Shown: piece by piece, positions 1 to 7,348 of the stretch
Layout: each line of letters begins with the position of its first letter
How positions within the stretch are numbered: position 1 is the first letter of the stretch
From: Cylindrotheca closterium
Lineage: Eukaryota; Bacillariophyta; Bacillariophyceae; Bacillariales; Bacillariaceae
Assembly: GCA_933822405.4 (NCBI GenBank)
Contig: CAKOGP040000491.1
Location: 1 to 18,151 of the forward strand
Length of the DNA stretch: 18,151 nt
Direction of reading: 5' to 3'
Notes under the pieces: generated by a model
The model's database searches: none
What the model saw: the letters and a program-made list of their open reading frames with translations, nothing else
What the model was told of the DNA's origin: nothing
Translations under genes and position numbers: made by a program

Positions 1-716
1 GATCGATCTCGATTGTTACGTTCGGTTGGTCTCATTTTTATTCCATCTTGAACATAAGATTTACCACTCCTGGTTTTCCTTGGACTGAGTATGTCCTCTT
101 TATTCACTTCATCATTTCCATAATTATCGTCGTCACTTGATTCGTCCGAATTATCGTCAGATTCATCATTTTCATTCTCATTATCATCCAAATTCGCCAC
201 AAATTCGCGAACATCATTGACTTGATTTTCACATTCTTTGATTTCATCTTGAATTCGATCAATTAAATCGTCATTTTCCTCATATGTTTCGCGTGTTTCC
301 TCAATTTGTTCTTCATCGTTAAGTGATTCGACATCTTCTTTGTCCTTTTGAATGTCTTCTTCAATTTCTTGAATCTTTTCATTTAAATCCTCATCATTCT
401 GATATTTGTCATTTGGATTGGGATCTTGATCGGAATTATCATCATCATTTCTCCGTCTCAATCATTCATAAATACTTGCAACACTCCTGTCTTCTGTCTG
501 TTCTTCAACATTTTCGGTGTGCTCATTGTCATAGTTTTCAATAAATTCTTCCGCTTCTTCAAGTAAAGCATCAATTTCATCTTGATCAATCTTTTCATTA
601 CAAAGATTCTCATCGCTTTGTTTGTATTCATTTTCACGTGGAATATATGTATCATCCCACAGTTCATCTGGGTCCACTCCTGCGAGCAAATCACCATCCA
701 ATATGATTTGGTTGCA
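1..716 (-). pseudogene. Copia-like polyprotein fragment (acidic linker region), running off the left edge
   Basis: One reading frame is open on the minus strand from 716 to the left edge, apart from a TGA at 462-464. Another TGA at 717-719 closes it upstream. The translation is extremely acidic, rich in Asp, Glu and Asn. It has an LLAGVDPDEL-type start and ends near the edge with SPRKTRSGKSYV. Acidic linkers followed by a basic TRSG/RRS motif are typical of the stretch between integrase and reverse transcriptase in Copia polyproteins, including those of diatoms. No catalytic motif lies in the visible part, so the Copia assignment is inference. The frame is abruptly replaced at about 717-721 by the 5' end of another retroelement in the opposite orientation. 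The in-frame stop and missing ends make it a remnant. It could instead be an acidic part of another retroelement class. Confidence 0.55.
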
Positions 717-1120
717 TCAGTTTTTTGCAAAAAAGCCGAGTCGAAACCGCCAAAATTCGATCAAAAAAGGAATCCGATGATTTGGACCCTCCAATCGTCA
801 ACAACAACAGCGACACCTAGATGGAGGAGGTCGAGAATCCACTGAAGTACGATCGCATCTTCCAGAACATCGATTCGTCTCAGTGGAACCTGCAGACCCT
901 TGCCTATTTATGCACAATTCACCGTGCTCGTGGTCGACGCAACAATAAAAAAGAAGTGGTCTTTGGAAATGAGCTGTTCTTGGCATGGGAGAACAAGCCC
1001 GATTTCCACTGGCCTTGGTGTGAAGGGTATTCGGAAAACTTCGTTGATCCTCCGGCGACTGAATCCTGGGAAGCGGCTGCCAAAAAACTTCTACAGATTT
1101 GTGATGGGGATTGGAACTTG
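299..1120 (+). repeat. Left copy of an 822-bp near-identical direct repeat
   Basis: These bases match 1545-2366 at a constant offset of 1246 with no indels. I see only three substitutions by eye, near 303, 319 and 1093. The repeat covers the joint between the minus-strand Copia-like fragment and the plus-strand retroelement 5' end, so both copies carry the same nested insertion. The left copy keeps the Copia-like frame further left but loses the retroelement at 1120. The right copy is the mirror case. Confidence 0.95.
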
Positions 1121-1320
1121 ATAATAATAACGGAGACATTAATCGTTAGGATGCTACTCTATGGGCATTCGATTGCCGGTGAATTATTCGGCTGTAAAGG
1201 TCAAGTACTGTGGAGCGGTGAGTCAACAACAAGTTTGAACCATGGGAGGCATCTGTACCTATACAGAAGTTGCTCAAGTCATGTCGTTAAGAATGACTTC
1301 TCCCGCGACGAGGCGGGGTG
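721..1320 (+). pseudogene. Truncated copy of the retroelement 5' end
   Basis: The sequence from 721 to 1120 equals 1967-2366: a roughly 100-base leader followed by the first 100 codons of the reading frame that starts with ATG at 821 (MEEVENPLKYD...). Identity stops abruptly after base 1120. Beyond that the frame runs through unrelated bases to a stop at 1319-1321, so the last 67 or so residues are not homologous to the longer copy. A 14-bp perfect palindrome (six T, GC, six A) sits at 721-734, at the point where the Copia-like frame ends. It may mark the element's 5' boundary. No function is recognised for the N-terminal protein. Confidence 0.75.
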
Positions 1321-1544
1321 AATTCGGGGCGCTTAGTGTCCCACGAACGTTGGGAGGCGTTCAGGAGGGGGAAGCAGAGAAGATAGTCCGTAGGCTACGG
1401 CGTTGAGCCCGCAGAGAGCGACGATAGTCCTTGCGCTCCTGTCGAAGTAGCTTCAGCCATTCTTCCTTGTCCACCAGTGACTTACAGAGGACGCTGTGAC
1501 GGCATGTCAGCATGCGTCTAATATCCGGAGGTAAATCAGCTGAA
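1121..1544. other. 424-bp novel spacer between the two repeat copies
   Basis: This stretch is not part of the duplicated sequence and matches nothing else I can see in the window. It contains a minus-strand open frame at 1361-1543 (60 codons and a stop), rich in Arg, Leu and Lys with repeated RRSLR motifs. It looks like a coding scrap and would continue into the right repeat copy in a different frame from the Copia-like one. No family is recognised. The rest (1121-1360) shows no convincing gene. Confidence 0.5.
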
Positions 1545-1962
1545 CCTCGATTTGTTCTTCATGGTTAAGTGATTCGACATCTTCTTTGTCCTTTTGAATG
1601 TCTTCTTCAATTTCTTGAATCTTTTCATTTAAATCCTCATCATTCTGATATTTGTCATTTGGATTGGGATCTTGATCGGAATTATCATCATCATTTCTCC
1701 GTCTCAATCATTCATAAATACTTGCAACACTCCTGTCTTCTGTCTGTTCTTCAACATTTTCGGTGTGCTCATTGTCATAGTTTTCAATAAATTCTTCCGC
1801 TTCTTCAAGTAAAGCATCAATTTCATCTTGATCAATCTTTTCATTACAAAGATTCTCATCGCTTTGTTTGTATTCATTTTCACGTGGAATATATGTATCA
1901 TCCCACAGTTCATCTGGGTCCACTCCTGCGAGCAAATCACCATCCAATATGATTTGGTTGCA
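1545..1962 (-). pseudogene. Second copy of the Copia-like acidic fragment
   Basis: This is the duplicate of the 299-716 part of the left-hand fragment, in the same frame. The same in-frame TGA is now at 1708-1710 and the same upstream TGA at 1963-1965. One Asp codon differs (His here) through the change at 1565. Homology ends at 1545, where the frame runs on for a few codons into the novel spacer before stopping. Both copies share the internal stop, so the Copia-like frame was already broken before the duplication. Confidence 0.6.
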
Positions 1963-2366
1963 TCAGTTTTTTGCAAAAAAGCCGAGTCGAAACCGCCAAA
2001 ATTCGATCAAAAAAGGAATCCGATGATTTGGACCCTCCAATCGTCAACAACAACAGCGACACCTAGATGGAGGAGGTCGAGAATCCACTGAAGTACGATC
2101 GCATCTTCCAGAACATCGATTCGTCTCAGTGGAACCTGCAGACCCTTGCCTATTTATGCACAATTCACCGTGCTCGTGGTCGACGCAACAATAAAAAAGA
2201 AGTGGTCTTTGGAAATGAGCTGTTCTTGGCATGGGAGAACAAGCCCGATTTCCACTGGCCTTGGTGTGAAGGGTATTCGGAAAACTTCGTTGATCCTCCG
2301 GCGACTGAATCCTGGGAAGCGGCTGCCAAAAAACTTCTTCAGATTTGTGATGGGGATTGGAACTTG
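1545..2366 (+). repeat. Right copy of the 822-bp near-identical direct repeat
   Basis: This is the partner of 299-1120. Its left edge at 1545 cuts into the Copia-like frame. Its right edge continues seamlessly into the longer retroelement body, so this copy preserves the retroelement side of the original arrangement. The very low divergence implies a recent event, gene conversion, or an assembly effect. Confidence 0.95.
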
Positions 2367-3850
2367 GTCGAGCAACGCATTCCAGCGGCCCTTGACCAAG
2401 ACATCAAGGACGAATTTATTGGGAACGATCAGGAGCTAGTGGTATATGTAAGAGGATTAATTCTCGATCTGGCGGTCCAGGATCCTTTGGTGATTTTTCC
2501 TTTGGACGAGCAGTTGGAGGACACTACGTTTTTTAATCGGTATTGGGATTTTACTTTGGAGGTTGAGCCCCGTTTACTATTGGAATTACGCCCTCTGGCC
2601 AAAGTATGGGCCATTGCGGTTGAACTCCTAGGGCACCCGTGGACCGACCCCGAAACGACAACGGTGGTAACGGAATTATCTGAGCGTCGCTCAGCCGCCA
2701 AGGGCAGAAAGCGTGAGCGCAATCTGGACCCATCAACTGCAAGGAAACCGGCTCCTATTGACCCTCGCTCTCCTGCACGCGGGTTTTTTTCGGAGGCCAA
2801 AACCAGTTCGCGACTCTATTGCCCCTGATAAGGAGGATGCAGTGATGGTGGACACAACAGGTCCATTGGTAATTAGCCCCACCAATAAACCAGCCAACGG
2901 CGAGTTTGCTTATTGGTCTGACAACGATGGGTCGGAGTCTGGTGAGCCGGCTCCTGACTTTTCGGCACCGTCTAATTCAGACCACCCTCCTACGGAAGTG
3001 GTTGTTGGCAATTCACCTGCCCCAGCCCAGCGGGCCAACGACCCCTCGGTAACGGTGCTAGTTGACTCTCACTTGTCCGAACCGTCTCCGCCCAAACCTT
3101 CCCAACTACCAGCTCCTCCTTCCGTGAAGAAGCAACTCACCTATGTTGCTGCCTCACAGAAGAATGCAGCTATTTGTACCAAGTACCTCTCTGAAGAAAT
3201 GAAGGCTCGAGAATTGACACAGATGAACTTGACCGGGCTCCCGCGCACATATGCCCAGTTCCTCTGCGCTACAATCAACTATGAATGGGATGGCGATACA
3301 TCTGAGGGTGGATCTATGGAAAAATGTTTCACTGAAGAAATGGTGGCTGTTCTGTCCATGGCCATGGACAATGCCGAAGGCGACTTAGTGATTTTACCGG
3401 TGAGCGAACTTCGAGTGCAAGATAAGAAGCTGTGGCTGACTTCTAAGGAGAAAGTTGAGGAGCTCACCTACAAGAAGCTCAAGCCCTACGTTGATTGGTC
3501 CTGGAACAATGGAGCCCGATTTGGATACAACTCCAAGAATCCTGGCCCCAAGACTCTCCGCACCCGTATCCGAGTGGCCCATAACTCTTCATTGGATGAC
3601 ATGTCCCGACTCCTAGGTCAGTGTTTTGAGATCACTGGCACCCATGCAGGCGTGTTCCGGTCCCCGTTGCAAGTTAGTGATCCGGTCCGAATCGGCTGGC
3701 TCCTCAACTACCCTATGGGGATCGGCAGAGCGGCACTTGAACGGGAACTCATGCGGTATTTCAACTTCAAGATAGCCATTGCCTTAGAACCTGCGTGGCC
3801 ACAGAATCCCGGTACCGCTGGTCAAAAATGGATGCCCTCCAAGGGGCCGA
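2067..3850 (+). pseudogene. N-terminal region of the retroelement protein, frameshifted
   Basis: The first frame (ATG 2067 to a stop at 2826-2828) and the second frame (open to 3868-3870) join through a run of seven T at 2784-2790. One extra T there accounts for the +1 shift, since both frames read sensibly only on their own side of the run. The first part is rich in Trp and acidic residues. The middle is a Ser/Pro-rich, disordered-looking stretch. The last part, about residues 370-600, has a compact globular look with SSLDDMSRLLGQ and RIGWLLNYPMGIG motifs. I do not recognise a named domain. The position upstream of an EEP endonuclease suggests a gag- or ORF1-like nucleic-acid-binding role, which is only inference. 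Confidence 0.6.
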
Positions 3851-4552
3851 AAGCATGGCACATTTGGTAGCGGCGTCTGATGTGGATAGAGTGGCACGGG
3901 CCCTGTTTGCATGGCTCCGACCAGAAACAAAGAAATGTCACATGCCATTTGGTGCCCGGACTCAGTTTGTCTATGATTGGGGGGCAATTACAAAAGAACG
4001 ACTTGGCGACCTTGCTCAACCAGGGGGACAGTGGAATAGCATCATTGGTAAACTCATCAACACCCATGACACTACCTCCCAGACGTGTACCTCCCTGGCG
4101 GCACTGTTCCCTATCCAAGGCATGTTGACAAAGGTGGTCATCCCAAAGTACTGCAAGCAGGGTAAGGGCAAGTCCCTCCTCCAATTTCTGTATGCAATTC
4201 AGTGCATCCCAGCGGTCAAGTCCCCTCCACCCGACCAGCCGGACCAACTAGCCCAACCTGGTGCAGACTCTCCTGATGCTCCCTCGCCGCCACCAGCCGT
4301 TCCTCTGGCGTCCCAAGATCCAACACCAACCCAACAGAGCGGGACTGCTCCTCCAACAACAGTTCAGCCACCGCAACCTACCCTCTCCACCAAACGTTCA
4401 CGTCGCAAGGAGTCCAAGAAAAGCCAGTCCAAACAACCTACAGCGACGCCTACGCCTACTCCTCACACACACCCCAAACCGCCTTCCACTGGACCAAAAA
4501 AGTCTACCCCACAGTCAGCAACCAACCCTCCTCCCACGTCTTCAGCCGAACA
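3851..4552 (+). pseudogene. Retroelement middle region with basic proline-rich linker
   Basis: Near 3830-3850 the coding potential moves from the previous frame into the frame that ends at 4632-4634. The overlap around 3795-3870 is readable both ways, so the exact break cannot be fixed. The first 120 or so codons look globular (HMPFGARTQFVYDW, then a KLINTHDTTSQTC stretch). About 110 codons dominated by Pro, Thr, Ser and Gln follow, with a Lys/Arg-rich patch (KRSRRKESKKSQSK) that could bind RNA or DNA. Such linkers are common between gag-like and enzymatic parts of retroelements. No named domain is recognised. Confidence 0.55.
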
Positions 4553-6288
4553 AAACTTTCCGCATCTGAACAGGCCCCCACCACTGAGGCGTTCGACCAA
4601 AGTGCATGGCTTGTGGCAATGGATGCTGAACTGAACCAGGGCCCAGCCGGTCTCTTCCAAATGATCCTACCAGGTCCGATTGACGGTTTCTATGTGTTTG
4701 TGGTGCGCCAAAAGTTTGCCTCATTGGCACAGGAGGTTCTCAAGAACTTGGCTGCCTTCCTTATCTCTCACCTGGAGCTCTGGCGGGATCTGAAGCACCA
4801 GAGGAAGACATGCCGCACTTGGCTCTGCTTGGATCACTACAATCGAACGGTTACCAATGCTATGACCTGGGATCAAAGCCAACATCGGGCACTCTCTGAG
4901 TATGAGAGGGATGTAGACTTGGACCAGCAAGTGGAAAAGGACAATAATGAGTGGTTTGATAAGCTCCTTGCCGCCGAGAAGGCTTCTCCAGAATTCAAGG
5001 GCACCATCACCATTGACATTTCGATGCCAGCTGCCAAGGATATGGACAATGGTGCTACAGTAGGAAGCGCGGCCAATATGGCAGCACTATTGGAGAATAT
5101 GAAAGCGGATGTCAACGACCTGCGCACGGAATTAGAGACTGCAGCGGAGGAACTGGCTCAAGCTAAGGATGCGGAGGCTGCCAACGATGCTCGAATCCTG
5201 GAATTGGAGGCCAAAATGGCAGAACAAGCATCGGTCACAGGAAGCACCGCTCGTCCAGCCCCTCCTCCAGCAAAGCAACATCATCGGCTGACAGTGGGGT
5301 GCCCCCCGGCGGTGGTCCCTAGTAACCACCAACGGTCCCGTCACGCAAGGTTGCGGCGTTTGACGGAAGGCCGAGGTCAAAATCTACGCAACCAAAACAC
5401 ACCCAGCCAGGTGGCCCACTCCTCGCTGGATGCTTATTTAAACTCTCTCCCTCCTGATAACTACTTCGGCGATGACTCACGCCAGAAGTCTCCTTGTGTT
5501 ACCCTGGTCCTTTTTCAAAATGTTCAGGGTCTTCCATTTCCCATGACACATGAGAAACAAAAAGGGGTCTTCAAGTGTTGGACGGATGAGAGAGTGGGCA
5601 TTGCATTGCTGGCTGAAGTTAACCTTCAATGGTCAGCAGTGCCAAGAGGACAAAAGTGGTTTGATTGGGTCAAGTCCTACACCAATCAGGGACATTTCTC
5701 TTCAGTGTCGTAGCACGAACATCAGGAGTTTCCAACTCCCTCGGTGCATCAATGGGGCGGATGTTCCGCTACATTACTCAACAAGGTCGCGCGTCGGGCA
5801 AAGTCAGGCGGCAAAGATGAGTCAGGGCTAGGTAGGTTCTCATGGATCAAGATCCGGGGCAGGGACATCCAACAACAGGAGTCTCCTACTGATGGGCCCC
5901 CGGCTGGTGTCTCTGCATATCGTCCAAACCCGGAAGGTACCAATGCGGGTAGTGTTTGGAACTACCAACGGAATTACTGGTTGAGCAAGGGGGTGACTAT
6001 GGATCCCCGTGACAAACTCACCCTGGATTTGGTGGACCTGATCCAAAAGTGGAAAGCGGAAGGATGTGAGATTCTCCTGGGGTTAGATGCAAATGAAGAT
6101 GTCTCCTACAACTCTCCCTCTTCCTTCCGCCAAGAGATGAGGATTGAAGGTCTGACAGAGGCTATCTTACGCCGACATCAGGGCCCTTACCCGGCGACAA
6201 CCCAAAGTCGGCTGACGGATACCCCCATTGACGGTATTTTCGTGACTGACGGTGTCCATGTCACTGCAGGAGGATACTTGGACTTTCG
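4553..6288 (+). pseudogene. Coiled coil plus EEP (APE-like) endonuclease domain, stop-interrupted and truncated
   Basis: The frame with ATG at 4613 is already open at 4553, after an A-run (4552-4555). A heptad-like Glu/Ala/Leu segment (about 5085-5230) suggests a coiled coil. From about 5500 the frame matches the endonuclease/exonuclease/phosphatase fold. It has VLFQNVQGL (metal/phosphate-binding Asn), LLAEVN (catalytic Glu), RFSWIKIRG, SAYRPN, LLGLDANEDV (the Asp-x-Asn motif) and PIDGIFVT near 6220. An in-frame TAG at 5711-5713 splits it, but homology-like sequence continues in the same frame on both sides. The closing Ser-Asp-His motif is absent because the sequence changes at about 6288. 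I infer a dead target-nicking endonuclease of a LINE-like element. Confidence 0.75.
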
Positions 6289-6414
6289 TTTGTGCCAAAA
6301 GAGATGGATATCAAGCTTCAAGGTGAAGCCGATTTCACATCTACTCTTGAAGATCCAATCAAACTCTTGAAACGTATTGAACGATTCGTGAAGAAGAGTG
6401 CCGATGCTGAGTAT
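6289..6414 (+). pseudogene. Copia gag-like fragment
   Basis: Right after the truncated endonuclease, a different frame gives about 40 codons reading VPKEMDIKLQGEADF, then a motif of the form DPIKLLKRIE. A Lys-rich segment follows, then a TAG at 6418-6420 inside the next element. The combination of a Lys/Glu/Asp-Phe motif with a PIxLLKxI motif resembles the gag region of diatom Copia elements. The fragment is short, so the assignment is tentative. It is on the plus strand, opposite to the Copia-like pieces at the left of the window, and its end is cut by the inverted-repeat element. Confidence 0.4.
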
Positions 6415-6586
6415 TGTTAGATTAAAGCAAAATGTGCTCTATAGTGAGTGCTTTTAGCGCTCAGAACAAACTATCTGCAATCTAAATTTGTAATCGACTG
6501 TACAACACTTTCACGACAATAGTTCTCCTGTGTTAAGTATACTTTGAGTGAAATTGTTCCTATTTGATTAATGTTTGGCTTGAATT
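6415..6586 (+). repeat. Left terminal inverted repeat
   Basis: This is the reverse complement of 6902-7073, gap-free over its inner 154 bases with about ten mismatches. The outermost hexamer is TGTTAG. Confidence 0.85.
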
Positions 6587-6813
6587 GATGATTCAATCAC
6601 AAAAGTGAGTTCAACGATTTTCCCTTGGAAAATCCCTTGTTTACAGAACTCAATTAGACTTCTACGAGGATTCTGTGTTGAATACAGTACTTTGGGACAT
6701 CTGGTATTATTCCCTACTGTATCGTACACAACATTGATATCCCACTTGTATAGGGTCATTCCCTTTTCATGTGGATATAGATTGTCCGGCAGACTTACGT
6801 CGAATCCTGACAT
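6568..6813 (-). CDS. Unrecognised small ORF inside the inverted-repeat element
   Basis: From ATG at 6811-6813 an 81-residue frame runs across the whole interior and stops 19 bases inside the left inverted repeat. The frame is open further upstream to 6888, giving about 106 codons between stops. The translation has a mixed, protein-like composition (MSGFDVSLPDNLYPHEKG, then GMTLYKWDINVVYD) rather than low complexity. I cannot match it to a transposase or other family. It could be a piece of host coding sequence captured by the element, a relic of its parent transposase, or a chance frame. No frameshift or stop interrupts it. Confidence 0.3.
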   Translation of the reverse strand: MSGFDVSLPDNLYPHEKGMTLYKWDINVVYDTVGNNTRCPKVLYSTQNPRRSLIEFCKQGIFQGKIVELTFVIESSIQAKH

Positions 6814-6901
6814 CACGATCAAAATCCGATCGTGCGTGTCAAAACTTTGTACTTGAATAGTTTTCTTGGAATGTAAAACTTCATTTTGTCATATCCCAAC
6901 A

Positions 6902-7073
6902 AATTCAAGCCAAACATTAATCAAATAGGAGCAATTTCACTCAAAGTATACCTAATACAGGAGAACTATTATTGTGGAAGTGTTGTACAGTCGATTACAA
7001 ATTTAGATTGCAGAGAGTTTGTTCTGAGCGCTAAAGGCACTCATGATAGAGCACAGTCAGCTTATTTCTAACA
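6902..7073 (-). repeat. Right terminal inverted repeat
   Basis: This is the reverse complement of 6415-6586 and ends CTAACA. It is the same length as the left arm, so neither arm has been shortened since insertion. Confidence 0.85.
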
Positions 7074-7237
7074 ATGACGGTGACAGAGATTCTTCAGACG
7101 GAGATATTGGTGATGACTGCAACAGATGGGATTCAGAAAGGAAATTTTCCTCTATTTCTTTGTAAAAAATGCTAGTAGTTTCCTCCATTGTCCCATTCTT
7201 GCCACCATTGAAGTGGTATACGGTAGTGCAACATCTG
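7074..7237 (-). pseudogene. Duplicated 5' fragment of the MOT1 gene
   Basis: These bases align with 13149-13307, the start of the molybdate transporter gene in this window, in the same orientation. There are roughly six substitutions plus one small insertion near 7218-7225. The copy contains the MOT1 start codon region and the first 37 or so codons (MEETTSIFYKEIEEN...), still in frame, plus about 45 bases of upstream leader. It begins exactly where the inverted-repeat element ends and stops at 7237. All transporter membrane segments are missing, so it cannot make a transporter. The abutment suggests capture or co-mobilisation with the element, or a separate segmental duplication. Confidence 0.9.
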
Positions 7238-7300
7238 TTGGAACAAACATATCACGCATCAACCAACAAAAAAGAAAAATTTTCTTCACAAATTTACGTC

Positions 7301-7308
7301 TATAAAAA
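7301..7308 (+). promoter_or_regulatory. TATA-like sequence upstream of the SDR pseudogene
   Basis: TATAAAAA lies 41-48 bases before the ATG at 7349 in an A-rich leader (7238-7348) with no other feature. It may be a relic core promoter of the dehydrogenase pseudogene. The support is position and sequence only. Confidence 0.3.
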
Positions 7309-7348
7309 AGAAACAACCTCCCTCAAGCATTCCTTATCTGTATACTAA

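Larger units (their letters stand above)
1967..6288 (+). mobile_element. Decayed, 3'-truncated retroelement with an EEP endonuclease domain
   Basis: About 4.3 kb reads as one long ancestral coding region on the plus strand. It begins at ATG 2067 after a roughly 100-base leader that opens with a 14-bp palindrome (1967-1980). Three frame changes (T-run 2784-2790; about 3830-3850; A-run near 4552-4555) and one in-frame TAG (5711-5713) interrupt it. The order is: an unknown N-terminal region, a basic/proline-rich linker, a Glu/Ala-rich coiled coil, then an endonuclease/exonuclease/phosphatase domain. In non-LTR retrotransposons such a domain precedes reverse transcriptase. Here the sequence is lost just after the PIDGIFVT motif, at about 6288, and no reverse transcriptase is present. 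Coding quality and homology across the breaks argue for decay of one element. The non-LTR (LINE-like) class is inference. Confidence 0.7.
6415..7073. mobile_element. 659-bp element with 172-bp terminal inverted repeats (MITE/foldback-like)
   Basis: The two ends, 6415-6586 and 6902-7073, are reverse complements. The inner 154 bp match at about 94 percent by eye and the outer 18 bp more loosely, beginning TGTTAG and ending CTAACA. The interior is 315 bp and encodes no transposase that I recognise, only one short minus-strand open frame. Long terminal inverted repeats with a short interior fit a non-autonomous DNA transposon of the MITE or foldback type. An AT dinucleotide flanks both sides, but no longer target-site duplication is visible. 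The flanks come from unrelated sources (a Copia-like scrap and a MOT1 fragment). The superfamily is undetermined. Confidence 0.8.

Noticed and set aside
798..1139. Minus-strand frame opposite the retroelement N terminus (and its copy at 2044-2232)
   Set aside because: It is the antisense of the better-supported plus-strand frame and has no recognisable motifs.
2784..2790. Programmed ribosomal frameshift in an active retroelement
   Set aside because: Other frameshifts and a stop follow and the element is truncated, so decay explains it better. Kept only as a low-interest check.
6415..7073. Solo LTR or small LTR element, because the ends read TG...CA
   Set aside because: The ends are inverted, not direct, repeats over 172 bp, which an LTR would not show.
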